From Proteiniphilum sp. UBA4977 (GTDB taxonomy: Bacteria; Bacteroidota; Bacteroidia; Bacteroidales; Dysgonomonadaceae), in NCBI GenBank assembly GCA_002398565.1, contig DGZP01000006.1:1-8124 (forward strand): a stretch of 8,124 bases of DNA, in the 5' to 3' direction. This document shows, piece after piece, positions 1-7,668 of the stretch. Made by a program: the position numbers and the translations under genes. Under the pieces are notes generated by a model. The model had not been told where the DNA came from, ran no database searches, and worked only from the letters and a program-made list of their open reading frames with translations. How positions within the stretch are numbered: the stretch's first letter is position 1; each line of letters starts with the position of its first letter.

Positions 1-1503
1 AAAAAGGTGTATGACCGCATCAAAGCCTACCGGGCATCCTACGGAGAGGAGCCGAAGGTGATCTGGCTGCAGAACCACGGTATCTTTGTGGCTGCCGACA
101 CCATAGAGGAGATCAAATCAATTTATGCCGATATACTGGATCAACTGGAAGGAGCCGTAACAAACCTGTTATCTTCGGAGAAAGGGGAATCCACCCACAA
201 CGTGGCTGAGACGCTCCCCGCAGTGCGGATGATGCTCTCCGGGGACGGATTGAAAACGCTGCGGGTACGCAACAATGCGCTGATTGCGTACTACAACCGT
301 ACAGATAATCAGCAGGATATATCCAGACCGTTTACGCCGGATGCAATCGTCTATTGTAAATCAAACTATCTCTTCCTGCAGGAAGAAGCACCCGATAAGA
401 TTCTCTCCGAAGCAAGGAAGGAGATTGCCGCCTTCACCAAAAAATTCGGTTATCAACCTAAGGTGTTGCTGATCAAGGGAATCGGATTGGTTGCCGTGGG
501 TGACAATGCCAGCCAGTGCGACATCATCCTCGATGTATTCGAAGATGCGATGAAAGTAGCCTGGTTAACCCGGTCATTTGGCGGCCCGCACCCGATGACC
601 AGGGAGCAGATCGACTTTATCGACAACTGGGAGGTGGAGAACTATCGCCGCAGCGTGGCTGCAGGCGGATCCAAAGGACGTGCCGAGAACAGGACCATCA
701 TCATCACAGGTGCCGCACAGGGTTTCGGCGAAGGCATCGGCCGATGCCTCCTGCCGGAAGGGGCCAACATTGTGGTGGCCGACCTGAATGAAGAGGCGGG
801 CAGGGCCACGGCAGCCGACTTTAACCGGAATACGAGAAGCAACCAGACCCTTTTCGTAAAGACAAACGTGGCGGATATCGCCAGCCTGGAGAATCTTGTC
901 CGGGAAACGGTTTGTGCGTTCGGCGCCATCGACTGTTTCATCAGCAATGCGGGTGTGCTGCGGGCAGGCGGACTGGAAGAGATGACACCGGAAAATTTTG
1001 ATTTTGTCACCCGCATCAATTACAACGCTTACTTTTACGCCACCAAGGTGGTCAGCCGGGTGATGAAGCTGCAAACAAAACATGCCCCGGAGAATTATTT
1101 TGCCGACATTATCCAGATCAACTCCAAATCGGGTCTGCAGGGAAGCAAAGCCAATTTTGCCTATGCAGGCGGAAAGTTCGGCGGCATCGGCCTCACACAG
1201 TCCTTCGCGCTGGAGCTGGCTCCCTTCCGCATCAAGGTGAATGCCATCTGTCCGGGGAACTTCTATGAAGGGCCCCTCTGGAGCGATCCCGAAAACGGAC
1301 TCTTCGTGCAGTACCTGAAGGCAGGAAAAGTGCCCGGTGCCAAAACAGTGGAGGATGTGAAAGCGTTCTACCTGTCAAAAGTGCCCATGGGCAAGGGATG
1401 TACCCCGTCCGATGTGACCAGGGGGGTGCTCTACCTGATGGAGCAGTGCGGCGAAACAGGGCAGGCACTCCCCATCACGGGTGGACAAGTGATGTTGAAT
1501 TAA
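1..1503 (+). CDS. Fused class II aldolase / short-chain dehydrogenase, 5'-truncated by window edge
   Basis: The reading frame is open from base 1, so the gene starts upstream; the GTG at base 7 is internal. The visible 500 codons hold the end of a class II (zinc) aldolase domain, with the NHG motif (bases 73-81) whose His is normally a metal ligand. Next comes a second aldolase-like lobe (about 250-600) in which this His is replaced by Ile (around 481). From about 691 there is a complete short-chain dehydrogenase: TGAAQGFG nucleotide-binding motif (706-729), SNAG (943-954), and the catalytic Ser (1123), Tyr (1162) and Lys (1174). The dehydrogenase half carries QINSKSG, KFGG.GLTQS, KVP..GC and a C-terminal GGQVM, which I recall from sorbitol-6-phosphate 2-dehydrogenase (SrlD/SorD) rather than from the rhamnose enzyme RhaEW. 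It is probably cytoplasmic and NAD(P)-dependent, cleaving a ketose 1-phosphate and oxidising or reducing a related polyol phosphate. The substrate is inferred, not shown. It likely forms an operon with the next gene, 14 bases away. Confidence 0.85.
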   Translation, partial: KKVYDRIKAYRASYGEEPKVIWLQNHGIFVAADTIEEIKSIYADILDQLEGAVTNLLSSEKGESTHNVAETLPAVRMMLSGDGLKTLRVRNNALIAYYNRTDNQQDISRPFTPDAIVYCKSNYLFLQEEAPDKILSEARKEIAAFTKKFGYQPKVLLIKGIGLVAVGDNASQCDIILDVFEDAMKVAWLTRSFGGPHPMTREQIDFIDNWEVENYRRSVAAGGSKGRAENRTIIITGAAQGFGEGIGRCLLPEGANIVVADLNEEAGRATAADFNRNTRSNQTLFVKTNVADIASLENLVRETVCAFGAIDCFISNAGVLRAGGLEEMTPENFDFVTRINYNAYFYATKVVSRVMKLQTKHAPENYFADIIQINSKSGLQGSKANFAYAGGKFGGIGLTQSFALELAPFRIKVNAICPGNFYEGPLWSDPENGLFVQYLKAGKVPGAKTVEDVKAFYLSKVPMGKGCTPSDVTRGVLYLMEQCGETGQALPITGGQVMLN

Positions 1504-1517
1504 TTAATACAGTAAAT

Positions 1518-2792
1518 ATGAAAACAAGAGCAGTAAGGTTATACGGGAAGAAAGACCTTCGTTTGGAGGAGTTTGAGTTGCCTCCGATCGGGGAGGATGA
1601 GATCCTGGCCAGAGTAGTCTCCGACTCACTCTGTATGTCTTCCTACAAGGCATCGTCTCAAGGCTCGGATCATAAGCGTATTCCTGACGATATAGCGGAA
1701 AATCCCATCATCATCGGTCATGAGTTTGCCGGTGAATTGTTGGAGGTGGGTGATAAATGGGCACACAAGTTCAAAGAAGGTGACAAGTTCTCCATCCAGA
1801 CCGCGTTATATTACGAAGATGGCCCTGTGGGGATACTAAGCGCTCCCGGGTACAGTTATAAATATATTGGAGGTGATGCCACTCATGTGATCATCCCCAA
1901 CGAGGTGATGGAAAAAGATTGCCTGCTTATCTATCGTGGCGAAGGGTATTACCCCGCTTCGCTGGCCGAACCGCTCTCCTGCGTAATTGGCGCCATGCAT
2001 GCCAACTACCATACCACACCGGGAAGTTATGTTCACAAGATGGAAATTGTGGATGGCGGAAAAATGGCGATTCTGGCCGGGGTGGGGCCCATGGGACTGG
2101 CAGCTATCAATTATGTACTGCACAGGGAGGATCGTAAACCTTCGTTGCTGGTGGTGACCGACGTAGACCAGGCCAGACTCGATCGAGCGGCCTCCATTTA
2201 TACCGTCGATTTTGCCGTCTCACGGGGAATCGACCTGCATTATGTCAATACCGGCGATGTAGAGGATCCTGTAAAAGAGCTGAGAGCCATCAGTGGCAAT
2301 ACAGGTTACGACGATGTCTTCGTTTTCGCTCCGGTGAGACCGGTGGTGGAGCAGGGGGATGCTATCCTGGCATTTGATGGTTGCCTCAACTTCTTTGCCG
2401 GACCCGGCGATCCCCACTTTAGCGCAATGTTCAATTTCTATAACGTACATTATGCCTATACGCACATTGTGGGGACCAGCGGGGGGAATAACGACGACAT
2501 GGTGGAGGCGCTCAACATCATGGGGAAAGGACTAGACCCGGCCGGACTGATTACTCATATCGGCGGGCTGGATGCAGTGGCGGAAGCGACCAACAACCTG
2601 CCTCATATACCGGGTGGTAAGAAACTTATATATACCCATATCGATTTGCCGCTGACACCAATTGCCGACTTTGAAAAACTTGGGGAGTCCAGCGAACTGT
2701 TCCGTGAACTGGCACTTATCTGCGGCAAGAACAAGGGGTTGTGGAACGTGGAGGCAGAAACGTTTCTGCTGAATTATTATCATAAGTTATAA
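1518..2792 (+). CDS. Zinc-dependent medium-chain dehydrogenase, L-sorbose-1-phosphate reductase (SorE)-like
   Basis: A 424-residue cytoplasmic oxidoreductase of the zinc alcohol dehydrogenase superfamily. The frame is open further upstream inside the previous gene, but ATG 1518 begins the conserved N-terminus and lies just after that gene's stop, so I take it as the start. Visible features are Cys39 (SDSLCMS), GHE at 67-69 and Glu151 in AEPLSC as likely catalytic-zinc site residues, then a Rossmann fold with GVGPMG (188-193) and Asp215 at the end of the second strand, which suggests NAD rather than NADP. The four-cysteine structural zinc loop usual near residue 100 is absent. The opening (RLYGKKDLRLEEFELP), SDSLCMSSYK, HKR.PDD.AENPIIIGHEFAG and PGYSYKYIGG match my memory of SorE, which reduces L-sorbose 1-phosphate to D-glucitol 6-phosphate. 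That fits the SrlD-like domain upstream, which would act on the product. The family assignment is strong; the exact substrate is inferred. Confidence 0.87.
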   Translation: MKTRAVRLYGKKDLRLEEFELPPIGEDEILARVVSDSLCMSSYKASSQGSDHKRIPDDIAENPIIIGHEFAGELLEVGDKWAHKFKEGDKFSIQTALYYEDGPVGILSAPGYSYKYIGGDATHVIIPNEVMEKDCLLIYRGEGYYPASLAEPLSCVIGAMHANYHTTPGSYVHKMEIVDGGKMAILAGVGPMGLAAINYVLHREDRKPSLLVVTDVDQARLDRAASIYTVDFAVSRGIDLHYVNTGDVEDPVKELRAISGNTGYDDVFVFAPVRPVVEQGDAILAFDGCLNFFAGPGDPHFSAMFNFYNVHYAYTHIVGTSGGNNDDMVEALNIMGKGLDPAGLITHIGGLDAVAEATNNLPHIPGGKKLIYTHIDLPLTPIADFEKLGESSELFRELALICGKNKGLWNVEAETFLLNYYHKL

Positions 2793-2965
2793 CCGAGAGT
2801 AGTTTTCTGATTATAAACATGTTGACTGCCTGATGTTCGTCGATTGCTCCGAAAGAACTGACTGCCGACTGTTGACAACTGATTACTGAAATACAAATCG
2901 CTGCCCGTTCAAGCTTGCTCCGAAAGGGCTGGAAGCTGATGATTGACAGATGAATGCTAAAAAAT
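2793..2965 (+). repeat. Intergenic segment with short imperfect repeats
   Basis: The gap between the dehydrogenase and the aldolase holds the 12-mer TTGCTCCGAAAG twice, at 2844-2855 and 2915-2926. It also has several GACTGCC / GTTGAC / AACTGAT-type words (2821-2885), including GACTGCC at 2824 and 2860. No clear promoter or terminator is visible. The repetition separates this gap from the short 14-base junction upstream, so co-transcription of the third gene is possible but not certain. It may be one copy of a dispersed intergenic repeat; its role is unknown. Confidence 0.5.
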
Positions 2966-4264
2966 ATGAAACAATTGGATGTAAACTTAATGCACCCGGT
3001 GGAACAGATCAACGTGATCATCGGACGGATTTATAAAAGCGGTATGACCACCACTTCTGGTGGCAACATTTCCATCAGGGACAAGAACGGCGATATCTGG
3101 ATCACACCTTCGGGAGTGGACAAAGGATCACTTACCGTGAAGGATATCATGCAGGTGAAAAAAGACGGAACCCTGATTGGACCACACAAACCTTCTTCGG
3201 AGTTGCCTTTTCATAAAGCGATCTACGAAGCACGGCCCGAGCTTACGGCTATTATCCACGCCCATCCTCCTGCACTGGTCGCTTTCAGTATTGCTGGCAT
3301 TGTTCCAGACACAAAGATTGTTCCTCAGGCACACAATATCTGTGGCGACATAGGCTTTGCACCCTATGGAACTCCCGGAAGTGAGGACCTGGGGGAGAAG
3401 ATAGCCTCTGAGTTCAAAGACAAACGCTATAAGGCCGTGATCATGGAAAATCACGGAGTGGTACTGGGTGGTGCCGACATGATGGATGCCTATCAGCGAT
3501 TTGAGACACTGGAGTTCTGCTGCCGCACAATCGTCAATGCAAAGCGACTGGGCAATGTGAACTACCTGTCTGACGAACAGGTATCGCAATATGTACATCA
3601 CCTGCCGACCAATGTGCCTCATTTCATGGATATTGAACATCCTTCAGAGGAGAGAGCCATCCGGACCGGGATGGTTAACATCATTCGCAGGGCATGTGAC
3701 CAGGGACTGATGATCTCAACCTATGGAACAGTCTCCGTTCGCTGGAAGAACAACGACTTTCTGATTACACCCAGCAATATTGCCCGGTGGGATATTGTGC
3801 CCAGCGATATCGTACAGATCAAAAATGGAATGGCGGAAGCCGGTAAAACACCCAGCCGTTCCGTGGCGCTGCATCAACGTATCTATCAGTTAAATCCCCA
3901 CATCAATTCCATCATCTGTACCCAGCCGGTGAACCTGATGGCACATGCGGTAAGCGGTTCAAAATTCGATGTGCGTACTATTCCCGAAAGTTGGATCTTC
4001 CTGCAGGATGTTCCTTCCATTCCTTTCGGATTGATTTACAATGATGTAGATAGTGTGTCAAGAATGTTCCAAAAGAACCGGGTCGTATTGGTGGAGAATG
4101 ACAGCATTTTTGTGACAGGCGATAAGCTTCTCAATACATTCGATTACCTGGAGGTAGCCGAGTTCTCGGCCAACTCCCTGGTGATGGCAGCCTCCATCGG
4201 ACCTCTGCAGCCTATTGGCAATGAAGAGATTGAGGACCTGCGTATTGCGTTTAATGTGAAATGA
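2966..4264 (+). CDS. Tandem class II aldolase/adducin-family protein with one active and one degenerate lobe
   Basis: I chose ATG 2966 because an A-rich stretch (ctaaaaaat) precedes it; ATG 2954, in frame, would add four residues. The 432-residue protein has two class II aldolase lobes. Lobe 1 (about 1-205) has TTTSGGN (28-34), Glu79 in PSSELPFH, His98 and His100 in HAH, and His163 in ENHG: the full expected set of catalytic Glu and three zinc-binding His seen in fuculose- and rhamnulose-phosphate aldolases. Lobe 2 (about 225-432) aligns along its length but has Ser299 for the Glu, CTQ (318-320) for HAH and NDS (378-380) for NHG, so it cannot bind zinc in the same way. The usual single-lobe enzyme is about 210-230 residues. 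By family it should split a sugar 1-phosphate into dihydroxyacetone phosphate and an aldehyde, or act as a related epimerase or decarboxylase. Neighbours suggest a ketose phosphate substrate. Lobe 2 is probably structural or regulatory. Confidence 0.85.
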   Translation: MKQLDVNLMHPVEQINVIIGRIYKSGMTTTSGGNISIRDKNGDIWITPSGVDKGSLTVKDIMQVKKDGTLIGPHKPSSELPFHKAIYEARPELTAIIHAHPPALVAFSIAGIVPDTKIVPQAHNICGDIGFAPYGTPGSEDLGEKIASEFKDKRYKAVIMENHGVVLGGADMMDAYQRFETLEFCCRTIVNAKRLGNVNYLSDEQVSQYVHHLPTNVPHFMDIEHPSEERAIRTGMVNIIRRACDQGLMISTYGTVSVRWKNNDFLITPSNIARWDIVPSDIVQIKNGMAEAGKTPSRSVALHQRIYQLNPHINSIICTQPVNLMAHAVSGSKFDVRTIPESWIFLQDVPSIPFGLIYNDVDSVSRMFQKNRVVLVENDSIFVTGDKLLNTFDYLEVAEFSANSLVMAASIGPLQPIGNEEIEDLRIAFNVK

Positions 4265-4334
4265 TCAAATGAATAATTTGCATAAATTAAGTAATAAAAT
4301 ATACAAAAATAATCGATCTAACTATCAGAGAATA
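4265..4334. other. Convergent AT-rich intergenic region, no clear terminator
   Basis: The space between two converging genes is almost entirely A and T. One short inverted repeat, TAATTT-GCAT-AAATTA (4274-4289), could form a weak AT-only hairpin, without a convincing T-run. Termination for both genes must happen here or nearby, but I see no strong intrinsic signal. Confidence 0.4.
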
Positions 4335-5234
4335 TCACTGATTGCGGTGGTCGAGTAATGAAGATCTGTTAAATTCATTCATGTATTCTGTGGGAGAGTA
4401 TTTCGTTATTTCTTTGAATTGCCGGTTGAAATTCGAAATATTATTGAATCCACATTCATAGCAGATTTCCGTAATTGAAAGCCGTTTTTCCTGTAATAAT
4501 TTGCAGGCGTAACTGATACGCAACGAATTGATATAACGGGTACAGGTTTTACCGGTTTTTTCATGAAAAAACCGACAGAAAGCACTTTGATTCATTCCTG
4601 CAACCCCTGCAATTTCTTTTAAAGTCAATTGTCGATTGTATTCCCTTTTTATAAATGAAAGTACCTTTACAAGTCGCGTATCGGCTTCGATAAATTCCGA
4701 AGTAGATTCAGAATCCTCCTGATTCAGAAGCGTATAATGTTGAGAATTGCTCATCAAGGACAAGATATGGAGACACTCCAGCAGCAAGGGAAATCCTTTC
4801 AGTTTTAACGCTCTCAGAATATGATTCCTTAAACTCTGATTAAACTGTTTATGGAAATATACACCTCGTTTAGCTCTTATCAACAGATTCTTGATCTTAT
4901 TTAATTCAGGGTATTGACTGATTCCATGGCTGAAAAATTCTTTGGAAAATTGAATAGTGACAGCATGTACCCTCAGGTCGGGACAGTTCTTGTAATATTC
5001 TGGATCGCTACGGTACATATGCGGCACCGAACTCCCCAGAAGTACCAGATCACCTTCGGAATAGGGTTCAATACTATTTCCGACAAACCTTGTGCCAGTG
5101 CTTTTTATAATATACACAATTTCATATTCATCATGAAAGTGCAAAGGAAATTTGAAATAATCGTAATCGCACCATTTAATCTTAACTGGCGACCCAGTAT
5201 CTAGATTCAGGTTTTCATGCATTATTCGATTCAT
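4335..5234 (-). CDS. AraC-family transcriptional regulator with N-terminal cupin domain
   Basis: A 299-residue DNA-binding regulator on the minus strand, of usual length for sugar-responsive AraC proteins. The N-terminus is a cupin-type ligand domain: FPLHFHDEYEIVYI (29-42, with His32 and His34), then GDLVLLGSSVPHMY (61-74). A variable linker runs to about 185. The C-terminal domain has two helix-turn-helix units: LTLKEIAGVAGMNQSAFCRFF (203-223) and SITEICYECGFNNISNFNRQF (253-273), followed by the KYSPTEY ending typical of the family. The start at 5234 is the first ATG; Met5 (5222) is the alternative. It is divergent from the DUF2264 gene with 135 bases between, so it probably controls that gene and perhaps itself in response to a sugar or oligosaccharide. 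It converges on the aldolase gene, 70 bases away. The ligand is unknown, and a link to the left-hand sugar-phosphate genes is unproven. Confidence 0.92.
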   Translation of the reverse strand: MNRIMHENLNLDTGSPVKIKWCDYDYFKFPLHFHDEYEIVYIIKSTGTRFVGNSIEPYSEGDLVLLGSSVPHMYRSDPEYYKNCPDLRVHAVTIQFSKEFFSHGISQYPELNKIKNLLIRAKRGVYFHKQFNQSLRNHILRALKLKGFPLLLECLHILSLMSNSQHYTLLNQEDSESTSEFIEADTRLVKVLSFIKREYNRQLTLKEIAGVAGMNQSAFCRFFHEKTGKTCTRYINSLRISYACKLLQEKRLSITEICYECGFNNISNFNRQFKEITKYSPTEYMNEFNRSSLLDHRNQ

Positions 5235-5256
5235 AATATCCGTTCAAATCTATTTC

Positions 5257-5284
5257 GCAAATATAGTATAAACTATTGCAAAAA
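5257..5284 (-). promoter_or_regulatory. Candidate regulator binding site / promoter element of the AraC-type gene
   Basis: Read on the minus strand this is TTTTG-N13-TATATTTGC. TATATTTG (5265-5258) fits the Bacteroidota -7 consensus TAnnTTTG, about 24 bases before the AraC start, but no TTTG lies at the usual 19-20 base spacing. The two TTTGC words (5282-5278 and 5261-5257) are direct repeats 21 bases apart, with AATAG and GAAATAG after them, a spacing of two helical turns as AraC-type proteins often use. The site may therefore be an operator as well as, or instead of, a -7 box. A related copy lies at 7669-7694. Confidence 0.4.
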
Positions 5285-5289
5285 TACAG

Positions 5290-5321
5290 TTTGTTCAAAT
5301 TTAAAAAGTGTATTTAATTTG
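5290..5321 (+). promoter_or_regulatory. Candidate Bacteroidota promoter for the DUF2264 gene
   Basis: TTTG at 5290-5293, a 20-base spacer, then TTAATTTG at 5314-5321 matches the TTTG / TAnnTTTG consensus with one mismatch. It would start transcription around 5328 and give a leader of about 40 bases before ATG 5370. It lies next to the operator-like repeat at 5257-5284, where a bound AraC-type activator would be well placed. Confidence 0.4.
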
Positions 5322-5369
5322 TAAAAAAAACACAACATCTCAAGCATTAATCATTTATTCTTATTAAAA

Positions 5370-7424
5370 ATGAAAAAAAAGTTTGAAATAACCGATCCTG
5401 ACTTGGAATTGAGTCCTCTAACAGGTATGACAAGAAAGCATTATATCGAATGTGCAAAATATCTTCTGGAAGGAGCTTTTTCCCATGTTGACTCGCTAGA
5501 CCAGCATATGAGTTTTCCAAAAGTTCCGGGTAAGACTTATCCTCAACCGAATGCGCCCGAATGGCGTTATCGCGCGGCTGATTTTGAAGCTTTGGAACGT
5601 ACTTTTACACTTGCCGGTCCTTTGATTCACATTGATCCCGAGACTACTGTTAAAGGAATTAATTTAAGAGAATATTATAGTTTGCAGTTTTATAGATCTT
5701 TTACTCGCGGTAATCCCAATTCAATACCTCTGCCAGAGGAACTGCCCGACTCAAATTACCAGTTTACCTGTGAGTTTGGAGGGTTGTTTAAAACCTTGCT
5801 TCTAATGCCGGATACGATCTGGACAGGATATACGGAAGGACAGAAAAATGAAATGGTTGAATGCATTTCAAAATGGGCGCACCATCGGACCACACAAAAT
5901 AACTGGCGTATATTTAATATCATCACCCTTTCATTTTTAAAGAAATATGGTTATGAAATTGATGATGAGCTATTAAAGAATCATTTGCTATGGGTGGCCT
6001 CTTACCATTCGGGCAACGGATGGTATCTGGAGCAGACTTATAATTACTATTCCATAAGTCTTTTCATTGTCTATACTACGATCTGGAACAGAACGTTCGG
6101 AGACGAATATTATCCGGAAATAGGCGAAATAATAGAAAGATCCGCCCAGAAGCTGATGGAATCTTTACCAAGCTTTTTTGGGCGTGATGGCTACATAAAT
6201 ATGTGGTCGCGCAGCATCTGTTACAGGACTTGGGTATCCGGTGCCTTTTCTGCGGCTTTCATGTTAAAAAATACAGATCTTCTGGATCCTGGTTGGGCCA
6301 GGAGGCTTTGCTCGGGTTCATTACTGCAGTTTGTAACCCGTGAAGATTTTTACTATAATGAAATACCCAGCCTTGGGTTTTATGGAAAAAAAGAATATAT
6401 GGTACAGAATTACAGCTGTTCTGGAAGCCCATTTTTGATGTTTTTGCCGTTTATTTGTCTGGCTCTTCCTGAGGATTCTCCGTTTTGGACCGTCAAAGAA
6501 AATGACGGTTTTTGGGAGTTGCTTGCCGGTAAGTCCAAGAAAGTAGTACTGGACAATCCGGGTCTTGTGTTGATAAACCATGGAAAAACAGGTACTTCCG
6601 AGATTATTCCCGGTAAGGTGTACTACGATGATCCCAACTATTCCAAATTATCCTACAATACCCATTTTCCTTGGGAAGATCATAATCCCGATGGAGGAAC
6701 CGCTATGGAGTATGGTTTCCGCAGCCTTGATCCCAGGGATTTAAGAGGCGACGATGTCAATTTCTATCTTACCGGGCAGATGTTGGATAACGATGCGCAG
6801 GAAAATCAGAAGTTTACCATTTCTCAAAGTATGCTATACAATGGAGTGGTTGATGATGTGCTCTATCGTCAGGCTATCATGCGAAAACCTCCCAACAACG
6901 GTGTCGGTTACATTATTGACCTGGCAGAGATCACTATTCCGGGGGGAGTTATCCGGGTAGATCGTACCCGTTTGGCCTTTGAGTATGAAATCACCCTTGG
7001 ACATTACGGATTACCTCACATAAACGGAAGGGAGGCTATTGTTGATCGGTTTGAAGATGGATGCAGAAAGGTAATTACCGCGACAATTCCAGGACGGAGT
7101 CTGGCTTTAATTGCCTATAAAGGTTGGGATCAACTTGAAAGCGTTGTGCATTCAAACCGGAATGCCGAAGCTGATGAAAGCACGGTAATATTTGCCCGGA
7201 AAAAGCGTCTGGATAAAAATCCTCCTATGGAATTACTGATCACGGTCATGCTACATAAAATGGATGACAGTGCATGGACTCCTGAAGAATTGAACCCAAT
7301 AAAGAAGATAGAGATCGCGGAAGTGACGGTTAACTATTCCACATTGGGGGCAAGTATAACCTTATCCGATAACCGTACATATAAAGTCGATTTTAAAGAT
7401 ATCGATGGACGAAGGAGATGTTGA
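5370..7424 (+). CDS. DUF2264 domain protein, probable intracellular glycan-active enzyme
   Basis: A 684-residue protein that I recognise as DUF2264 from its N-terminal pattern TRKHYIECAKYLLEGAF (21-37), the NNWRIFNIITLSFLKKYG segment (177-194), HSGNGWYLEQTYNYYS (213-228) and GRDGYINMWSRSICYRTW (271-288). Residues about 20-385 look like an all-helical toroid and about 390-670 like a beta-rich C-terminal domain, an arrangement seen in several polysaccharide lyases and hydrolases. I believe some DUF2264 relatives were classed as beta-glucuronidases (CAZy GH154), but this is from memory and the activity here is not shown. There is no signal peptide or membrane segment, so it should be cytoplasmic, acting on imported oligosaccharides. 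ATG 5370 follows an A-rich ttattaaaa, as expected in this phylum. It is divergent from, and probably controlled by, the AraC-type regulator. Its base composition is more AT-rich than the genes on the left. Confidence 0.85.
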   Translation: MKKKFEITDPDLELSPLTGMTRKHYIECAKYLLEGAFSHVDSLDQHMSFPKVPGKTYPQPNAPEWRYRAADFEALERTFTLAGPLIHIDPETTVKGINLREYYSLQFYRSFTRGNPNSIPLPEELPDSNYQFTCEFGGLFKTLLLMPDTIWTGYTEGQKNEMVECISKWAHHRTTQNNWRIFNIITLSFLKKYGYEIDDELLKNHLLWVASYHSGNGWYLEQTYNYYSISLFIVYTTIWNRTFGDEYYPEIGEIIERSAQKLMESLPSFFGRDGYINMWSRSICYRTWVSGAFSAAFMLKNTDLLDPGWARRLCSGSLLQFVTREDFYYNEIPSLGFYGKKEYMVQNYSCSGSPFLMFLPFICLALPEDSPFWTVKENDGFWELLAGKSKKVVLDNPGLVLINHGKTGTSEIIPGKVYYDDPNYSKLSYNTHFPWEDHNPDGGTAMEYGFRSLDPRDLRGDDVNFYLTGQMLDNDAQENQKFTISQSMLYNGVVDDVLYRQAIMRKPPNNGVGYIIDLAEITIPGGVIRVDRTRLAFEYEITLGHYGLPHINGREAIVDRFEDGCRKVITATIPGRSLALIAYKGWDQLESVVHSNRNAEADESTVIFARKKRLDKNPPMELLITVMLHKMDDSAWTPEELNPIKKIEIAEVTVNYSTLGASITLSDNRTYKVDFKDIDGRRRC

Positions 7425-7668
7425 GAAGGATGGTCTGTTTTTGTAACCATATCTGGTTGAGTGTCTTTATAGTGAGATAGTTTTACGCTGGTTTCACGTG
7501 TGCTGCGCATGGCACCGACTCGCATGTATAAATAATAATCGTGTCGCTCATAATTACTGAATTGCAATGTGTAGATGATACCGGTTTTTATAACCGATAC
7601 AGTTACTCCAAGGAGAATCAATGTTTCTTTTTTTTATTGCTTTTTTAACACAAGTTAAATCAGTGCAT

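Noticed and set aside
574..1083. Long minus-strand frames inside the aldolase/dehydrogenase gene
   Set aside because: They lie fully inside a gene with clear domain motifs, show no family pattern, and arise from the GC-rich codon use of the plus strand.
1398..1517. Upstream extension of the SorE-like gene
   Set aside because: The extra 40 codons overlap the previous gene's conserved end and look like out-of-frame translation; ATG 1518 matches the conserved N-terminus.
2821..2926. CRISPR-like array
   Set aside because: Only two copies of a 12-base word with irregular spacing and no cas genes nearby.
2716..3021. Minus-strand frame across the gap between the dehydrogenase and the aldolase
   Set aside because: It overlaps both gene ends, runs through the repeat region and resembles no known protein.
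3128..3640. 170-codon minus-strand frame inside the tandem aldolase gene
   Set aside because: Entirely covered by conserved aldolase lobe 1; no recognisable domain or start region of its own.
4274..4289. AT-rich inverted repeat as a terminator
   Set aside because: Only A-T pairs in a 6-base stem and no proper T-run, so too weak to call a terminator.
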